This document shows positions 58,271 through 64,000 of a stretch of DNA of 64,000 nucleotides, in pieces; position 1 is the stretch's first letter, and every line of letters begins with the position of its first letter. The stretch lies in assembly GCA_036365455.1 (NCBI GenBank), contig JAWQUS010000008.1:15917501-15981500 (forward strand), in the 5' to 3' direction. Position numbers and translations under genes: made by a program. A model generated the notes under the pieces. It searched no databases, was not told the origin of the DNA, and worked only from the letters and a program-made list of their open reading frames with translations. Source of the DNA: Macrosoma leucophasiata. Taxonomy: Eukaryota > Arthropoda > Insecta > Lepidoptera > Hedylidae.

Positions 58271-59101
58271 TTGCATAATAAGTACGTTGATTAATAACTA
58301 AAATTACTGTACACTATAATCGTAACTACCCTATTGTGTCTGATTGTCGCTTTGTTTGTGCCTTTGACACATAAATCTGCATGTCGCATAGCAAAATTTA
58401 ATCTTTGAATTCTAAAAAAGGGTTGTATGTAATAATTTTTCGCTTTTGATAATTCTCTTTTTTAAAGACTCTGATTTAGGATTGTTTTAAGATTAAAAAT
58501 ATAAAGTGCTAATCAGTGCTATTTACAAACAAGAAAAAGTTATATACAGTATATACAAGGGTATATTAAAAGGGTGTTTTCAGGTCGGTTAGTCCAAAAG
58601 TGCATTGTAATCCGATAGTAGGTAATCACCATCAATCAGTATCTAATACACATGAATTAAACGAATTATATATATTTTATTAGTAAAGTTCTTTTCTAAT
58701 ACAATTATATGATACATAGAACTCGCCAAACTTAATATACCTACTCGTAAGTTTGATGGCGAGATGCGCTCTTTTTTGTTATTAATTACTTAACTCATTA
58801 CTGTCTCCAAATTACAAGATGAAGTTCTTATTCTTCATTCATCTCCACACTCTCTGTCCAATCGGTGTAAAGATAGAAACATACATTCTAATTATTCAGT
58901 ATCAGTATAAATACCGTAGGTACATTTACTTATCATTTAAGAGGAATTCCTTCAATTTGTATTTTAATTTAAACTTACTTTATTTAGGATAGCGCGTTAA
59001 CATATTAATTTCTTTGAAAATTTTCGCCACTAGACATTTTGACAATCTCAGTCGCATGTAATCCTGTAAATATTCGTGCACAACGAGCACAAAACGTAAT
59101 T
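58271..59101. other. Inner right part of the long-TIR element
   Basis: Non-coding, AT-rich. ATTACATGCGACTGAG complement near 59045-59060 pairs with AATCACATGCGACTT at 55715, so weak TIR similarity extends beyond the clear 110-base arms. Confidence 0.45.
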
Positions 59102-59211
59102 GAAAATGCAATAGCAAAGTCAGGCGTGCCGAAAAGCAGGTTCGTTACGCGTCTGAATTATTCATGGCACATGATTAGACATAAAGGGACGGCTTGTTAA
59201 TCACTGTAACT

Positions 59212-59604
59212 GAAGAAAAAGAATATAAAGAAGAGAGATTCTTCATAAGCCATAGGATATAATATTATAATACGATTTAAAAAAAATGTGAAAGTGAAAT
59301 AATTTATTATTCTATATAAATAAGTAATTATAAAATGTAAATACGTATCATTAACGGATGCCTTGAAAGCTCTTATTGACAAAATGCTTATCAAGCTTAA
59401 GTAAGATAAAGTAGAATGATTTTTCCTTGCGTTTTCGAAAGACTTAATAATAAATATCTACTTTCAACATGTTTCAACGAAGTTGAAGCTATAACAAAGT
59501 GTAAAATGAAAAAAAAGCGATCGTGATTTACCTATTTTCTTTGTAATTTAACAATTGTACAGAAATTTCAAACATGTCGACAATGTCATCCTGATAAAAC
59601 AATT
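59212..59604 (-). other. Downstream flank of the actin-like gene
   Basis: AT-rich; probably 3' UTR and flank of the gene ending at 59605. TTTATT near 59301 would be an AATAAA signal on the minus strand, but this is weak in such AT-rich DNA. Confidence 0.3.
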
Positions 59605-60367
59605 TTACAAAAATTTACTTTTTAAAGCTTTTACTCCATAGTCCTCGTATTGTTTCTTATGTAACCACATTTTTTGAGCGTCAGAAAGGCCGGCAAATGT
59701 CGCCCCTCCCAGCCATGCTAATGCATAAGCCTCAGTCGAACTGAGTATTGTAACTGGTCTATTGATCAAATTTTCAATATCCACAGCCAACCTATCGCTG
59801 ATTCCAGGCACCATAGCTAAACCTCCGCATAATACCACTGCGTCATATAATTCATTCCTAAGTTCAGAATCACATTTTGAAGCCGATGTTACAACTACTT
59901 CGTGAATTGGTTGGAAGTTAGTTTTATCGCTCACAATTAGATGAGGTTGAAAAATTGCCGCTGCTGAATAGAAAGCTTCATCGCTCACGTCTATGTCTTC
60001 GCCATTTGCTAAACTATGCTTCTTTACGTACTGTTTTTTAGATACCGCACAGTTCTTTGTTATGTATAAATGTTGTCTTATTATCTGTTCAATGTCTTTC
60101 GAGTTTAAACTAGCATTACCTGTACGGCAGTTCTCGATACTGTGCTTGATAAAACCATGAATTTGACGTCCTGCGTATCCAGTTTCCATGTGACCATACT
60201 TGATTTGACCACCTTCAAATACTGGGTCGATTTTAGTTGTATCGTGTCCTAGATCTACACATATCCCGGTGGTTATTCCCGACCCATAGAGAGCTAATAC
60301 GCTTTGAGATTGAATGCATATGGTCGGAGCATTGAATGTCTCGAAAAATATTTCACAGCATTTTATT
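59605..60367 (-). CDS. Actin-related protein, last exon (partial gene)
   Basis: An open exon of 763 bases begins right after a TTTACAG splice acceptor (intron AG at 60369-60368) and ends at TAA 59607-59605. It encodes about 253 residues collinear with actin from roughly residue 118 to the C terminus. FFETFNAPTICIQSQSVLAL matches the block after the usual actin intron region. TTGICVDLGHDTTKIDPVFE is the second phosphate-binding loop, with DLGHD instead of DSGDG. VVLCGGLAMVPGISDRL and LAWLGGATFAGLSDAQKMWL are the adenosine-binding and C-terminal blocks. The protein ends KSKFL rather than KCF. The first base completes a split codon (AG|A would give Arg, fitting the family). Upstream exons were not found between 60368 and the window end. 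It is a diverged actin-superfamily member, not conventional actin; the Arp subclass is unclear. Confidence 0.85.
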
Positions 60368-62114
60368 CTGTAAATTAAAAAGAACGTATTTGAATTTTTG
60401 AAATGCATGGAAACGTTATCAGAAAATATGTACGCAATGCTTACTGAGCTGAAAAGTGAGTGTAAATAAGTCAGCGGCTTGAAATTCAATTTTAATCTTA
60501 AGAAGAATGTATCCATTTTCACGCCATGTTTTTTGTAGCTTTAGAAGAGAACATAGCGTGCCAAACATCTTGTGCCTAGCGTTTATTAATCATACATACT
60601 TACATGCAAGTTCAGAAAAACTATCCTCTACCCACGGATATTATCTTATCCGTGGCACATAGTGAGAAAATATCTTTATCTCCATTAAGAAGATTACTTG
60701 GAAAAACAATGCAAGTTTTATGAAAATCACTTTTTATGTCATCTGTTAGCGTAATTCATCAAAACCGTGTAAATCTGTCCATGACAAATTAACAAATTTT
60801 CATAATAATACTTGGATTTATCTTTGTCAATTTACTACTATATTTTTATGCCATTTTCCGATCACTCGTGTTTTGATGGTTTTTTAATCAAGTTTTTTAA
60901 TAAATCTATACACTTGACCCAAACACGCCCGGACTGGTTGTGACATTATAAATGTTAGTTTAAATGTTAATAGGCGTTTTTAATTATGTACGTTTTTGAG
61001 TCCTTTCACGAGATGCTTTACCCATATTCGAGTGCGGGATCAAATGTATAAAGTAGCAAAAGTCGCAGTTACACTTCTCCCTAGATCCAGGGAGCAAAAG
61101 TGGGACCTCAGCACAACACTAGCAGTATTTAAGCTCTGGTTTTTGTTCATAAAACGTTGTTTTCTGGAAAAAAACATTTTGTTAAATGAACAAATGATCG
61201 GCGCTTGAATTCGACGCCATTAATTGGGGCAAATGCCATTTACCGCAACCAAACACTGAACTGGTAAATGACTGAAAATCGTAACAGATTCCCCGTAATC
61301 GGGATAAATCCAAAGCGTATTTTACCTCTTTGCATTTATTTAAACATTAAGCCTGGTCCACCCGGCAGCGACTTTATTCGATGGCGATTCACGTGAATAT
61401 TGTCTTACATAATCGTTGCATATTTGAAAAGTAGCTAGCTACTAGCGACTTCGTTGCTTTGTAGGCGTGGTATGCCGTGTGTAATTGATTTCACTTGGCC
61501 TACCTACATACTTTAAGGTTTTCGGCCATTTCGTCTGCATAATAAATTCGTCCAAAAGAGACCCTTGCGTATAATGATTCGTATCTGCGGTAAAATGAAT
61601 ACCGATAAATCGCTATCATGTAGACGCAAAAATCATATATAACGAGTCACCGGTGATCAAAGTCGATGCGTATGGACCCAGCATTATAGTATAAGTGTGG
61701 TTTAACAGAACATTACAGTCATAAGAATTTAGTCAGTTTGTGAGTGTAATAATTTACACTCACAAACTGGCGACTGATTAATATAATTTAGTAACATGAA
61801 CTTTACATCATATTTAATTTCCAGAGACCCTCTCCATTGAAAACGCTTTCATACATTAATACATAGTAGGTACTGCAACAACACAACATTAGCCCTAACG
61901 TGCGGGCCGCGCTATTGGCTATAATTTCAATTGTTTCCATTTTTGGATCATGAGTTTTAAAGGGTTCGGGTAAAAGAACAAATGGTGTGTCTTCGCCACT
62001 TCTTAATTGAACCTTGACTTAAACACGCGACTACGTGTGAATATATACCTACACATAGATTACATACTATATGTTATATGTAAAACCAACACTACCCACG
62101 ATTTGCCAGCTATG
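60368..62114. other. Presumed intron or upstream region of the actin-like gene
   Basis: No earlier actin exon was recognised. A perfect 16-base inverted repeat lies at 61734-61769. The open frame continuing upstream of the splice site to 60522 has no actin similarity and is treated as intronic. Confidence 0.45.
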
Positions 62115-62700
62115 TTTTTATGGTTCCGTAGTAAACAAGGAACCCTTATAGTTTCGCCATGTCCGTCTGTCTATCTGTCTGTCCGTCCGTCCGCGGTTTA
62201 GCGCAAAAACTATTGGTACTAGAAACTATTTGGCACAAGTATACACCTTAATCACGCCGACAAAGTGGTAAAATAAAAACATGAAAAATAAAATAAAATT
62301 ATTTTGTTTTAGGGGGTAACTACATGTAACGCGCGGATAATTTCTTTTTTTCGTTTTCTGTATATTGTGAATATTGTTGGATAGGTCTTTTAAAAATGAG
62401 TGTGCTAAAATCATTTTTCGTTTTAGTTAACCGTTTGTGAGTTATTAAGCTTTAAAGTGCCAATTTTCGTAAGATTCAAATTAAAAGGAAAACGATCACA
62501 CTTAAGTTGGCTTTACTAGTTTGCGAGTAATAGTCGAAAAAATGTAATACTCGAAAATTTTGAACAACTTCATTGAAAATATTTATATATTTTTTCATTG
62601 CATTAATCAAACCTAAGAATCTAAACTAAAAAAAAAATCAAACCTAAAAACTACGGAACTCTACACCGCGCGTGGCCCGACACGCACTTAACCGGTTTTT
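62115..62700 (-). repeat. Dispersed repeat family E, uninterrupted copy
   Basis: Runs from GGTTCCGTAGTAAACAAGGA through (GTCT)n and CGGTTTAGCGCAAAAACTAT to CGACACGCACTTAACCGGTT. It is the inverse of 6304-8204 and has no mariner, so it shows the empty mariner site and the single-arm state of the 6462 hairpin. Confidence 0.85.
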
Positions 62701-63389
62701 AGTACCATTTGGTCCAATGTTAGAAACCTATTTACATTAAATTTTGTAGAGCATCAAAATAAACTCTATCTACTACAGAATTCTCTACAACTGAAATATC
62801 GATATCGAATTTAGGACGTCGATTCCTACTTCAATAGTATATTATTATGTCAAATAAATAACACGGTACAAACCCTTTGCATTACATCGGCATATTAAAA
62901 TACGAAAATTAAATAATACGAAGCCGAAATGAATCTGGCGACGTGTTTATCTAAGTCCTTAATTAATATTCGGAGGATGTGAACCGAGGTTTCTAATGAG
63001 ATCGTTGTTGACGCTGACGAAATTTACGCCTCAGAAAGTAAAATAATGGTGTTTGACCTCATTTTCCTTTTATTATTTCACCTTTGAACGGATCAGTGTC
63101 AGAATAAGAACGTATTCTTTAAAAGCTTTCATAATGTTGAAGATATTAATCATCGAAATATTTTTCCGGCTTAAGATCTAATTTTGTAGCAGCTCCAAAA
63201 ATATTGCAAATAAGAAATTAAATAATTATGTTGGACAGCCAGCCAAGACTTACAAACATAAAATGTGTATCAATTCTTCGAAATGCTGTCAGTAGTGATG
63301 ATATTAGATTACATTTAAATGTAGTCCACATTCGACACATTAAGCCGATGCGATCGTACAAGAAATTAAACATGTCGACTGTTGGCATT
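62701..63389. other. Gene-free stretch
   Basis: Nothing recognised. Confidence 0.4.
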
Positions 63390-63610
63390 ATAAATAATAA
63401 ATAAATAAATAAATACGCTTACACTCACAGCCCCACACTAGGTATAACCTGTATCGTGTGTGCCGTTGTACACACATAACACATACACACACAACCAGAC
63501 CCGAAACAAATATCTGTAGGCCATACAAATATTTGTCCCGGTGCGGGGATCGAACCCGCGACCCTTCGAATCAAACGGTGGTTTCACACCTGTCGTTGGG
63601 GTTCTTTAAT
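63390..63610 (-). repeat. tRNA-derived SINE, different family, with (AAAT)n tail
   Basis: Reverse orientation: the tail (AAAT)n at 63393-63415, then the body with ACACACAACCAGACCCGAAA and CAAATATTTGTCCCGG, then GGGGATCGAACCCGCGACC, the complement of a Pol III B box. The A box side (toward 63600) is poorly preserved. Not a functional tRNA because only the T-arm region is recognisable. Confidence 0.75.
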
Positions 63611-63805
63611 TTGTGTAGGGTGTTAAATTGACTGTAGTACACTACGTACTGCAGTTCAATGTTCTAAATGATAATTAAAGGTGAACGCATATTTATCCGA
63701 ACGGAAAACGTTCATCATCAGCATCGGCGCCGCTTATGCAATTGACTCGACCGATGCGCTCGTAAGAGCAAACTGCGAGAACTACTTCTTCATTGCGTAT
63801 CATCT

Positions 63806-63955
63806 CAGAATGCCAACTTCGCAAAATGCCAACCGCTCGCAAAAAGACAGCTTCTCAAAATGTCAACTTCTCAAAACGCAAAATTTTCGAAAAGCTAAAT
63901 TCGCAAAATGCCAACTTTTCAAAATGTCAATTTCTCACAATGCCAACTGCTTAAA
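63806..63955 (+). repeat. 16-base minisatellite
   Basis: About nine diverged tandem units of AAAATGYCAACTTCTC. The period is not a multiple of three and units vary at many positions, so the open frame through it is not evidence of a protein. Confidence 0.85.
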
Positions 63956-64000
63956 AATTTGCGATTCTAACTTAATTATTTAGTAAATAATTACGAAGAT

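Larger units (their letters stand above)
55586..59211. mobile_element. Long-TIR element containing two nested elements
   Basis: Arms 55586-55694 and 59102-59211 are inverted repeats with about eight mismatches by my count. They start AGTTACAGTGATTAACAA and reach GACTTTG-TATTGCATTTT. Removing the nested Helitron-like element (55737-58270) leaves a non-coding element of about 1.1 kb. No obvious target duplication was found at the outer ends, and no transposase belongs to the outer layer. The class is unknown. Confidence 0.8.

Noticed and set aside
63536..63580. Possible tRNA T-arm on the minus strand
   Set aside because: Only the B-box half is tRNA-like; body and (AAAT)n tail mark it as a SINE.
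63681..63983. 100-codon protein with Cys/Asn/Lys repeats
   Set aside because: It translates a 16-base minisatellite whose period is not a multiple of three.

Overview
The window looks like AT-rich chromosomal DNA of a moth or butterfly (Lepidoptera). The evidence is eukaryotic repeat content: a cecropia/mellifera-like mariner, RTE and CR1/jockey-like retrotransposon ends, tRNA-derived SINEs, TC...CTAG Helitron-like elements and many MITEs. The dispersed repeat carrying AGGGTTCCGTAGT ends is, from general knowledge, common in lepidopteran genomes. There are no bacterial operons, CRISPR arrays, rRNA genes or convincing functional tRNA genes.

Only one stretch looks like a host gene: the last exon of a divergent actin-related protein on the minus strand (60367-59605). 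It has a splice acceptor in the right place and about 253 codons matching actin from roughly residue 118 to the C terminus. Its upstream exons were not found. Nearly everything else with coding character is a broken transposable element.

Layout. 1-3.1 kb: a decayed Ty3/gypsy fragment (minus strand). 5.5-8.2 kb: a 5'-truncated RTE end, then a dispersed repeat split by an almost intact mariner whose transposase has one internal stop. 8.7-20.3 kb: MITEs with recognisable target duplications, SINEs and Helitron-like pieces. 20.9-26.2 kb: a near-identical tandem duplication with a 2635-base offset, each unit holding two copies of a 350-base repeat and a Harbinger-like MITE; a decayed 350-base unit follows. 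26.5-38 kb: two long Helitron-like elements, each with a SINE inside, plus repeats. 39.9-41.9 kb: a dead CR1/jockey-like retrotransposon. 42-55.5 kb: mostly dispersed repeats, including a clean hAT-like MITE. 55.6-59.2 kb: a three-level nest (long-TIR element > Helitron-like element > DDE transposon with TIRs). 59.6-60.4 kb: the actin-like exon. 62-64 kb: another dispersed repeat, a SINE and a 16-base minisatellite.

The most unusual theme is the number of short, perfect or near-perfect inverted duplications (arms 10-52 bases, loops 3-17 bases). Several lie inside repeat copies whose relatives in the same window lack the second arm, so they look like later local inverted copying (template switching or fold-back synthesis). 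I found no multi-gene biological system here.
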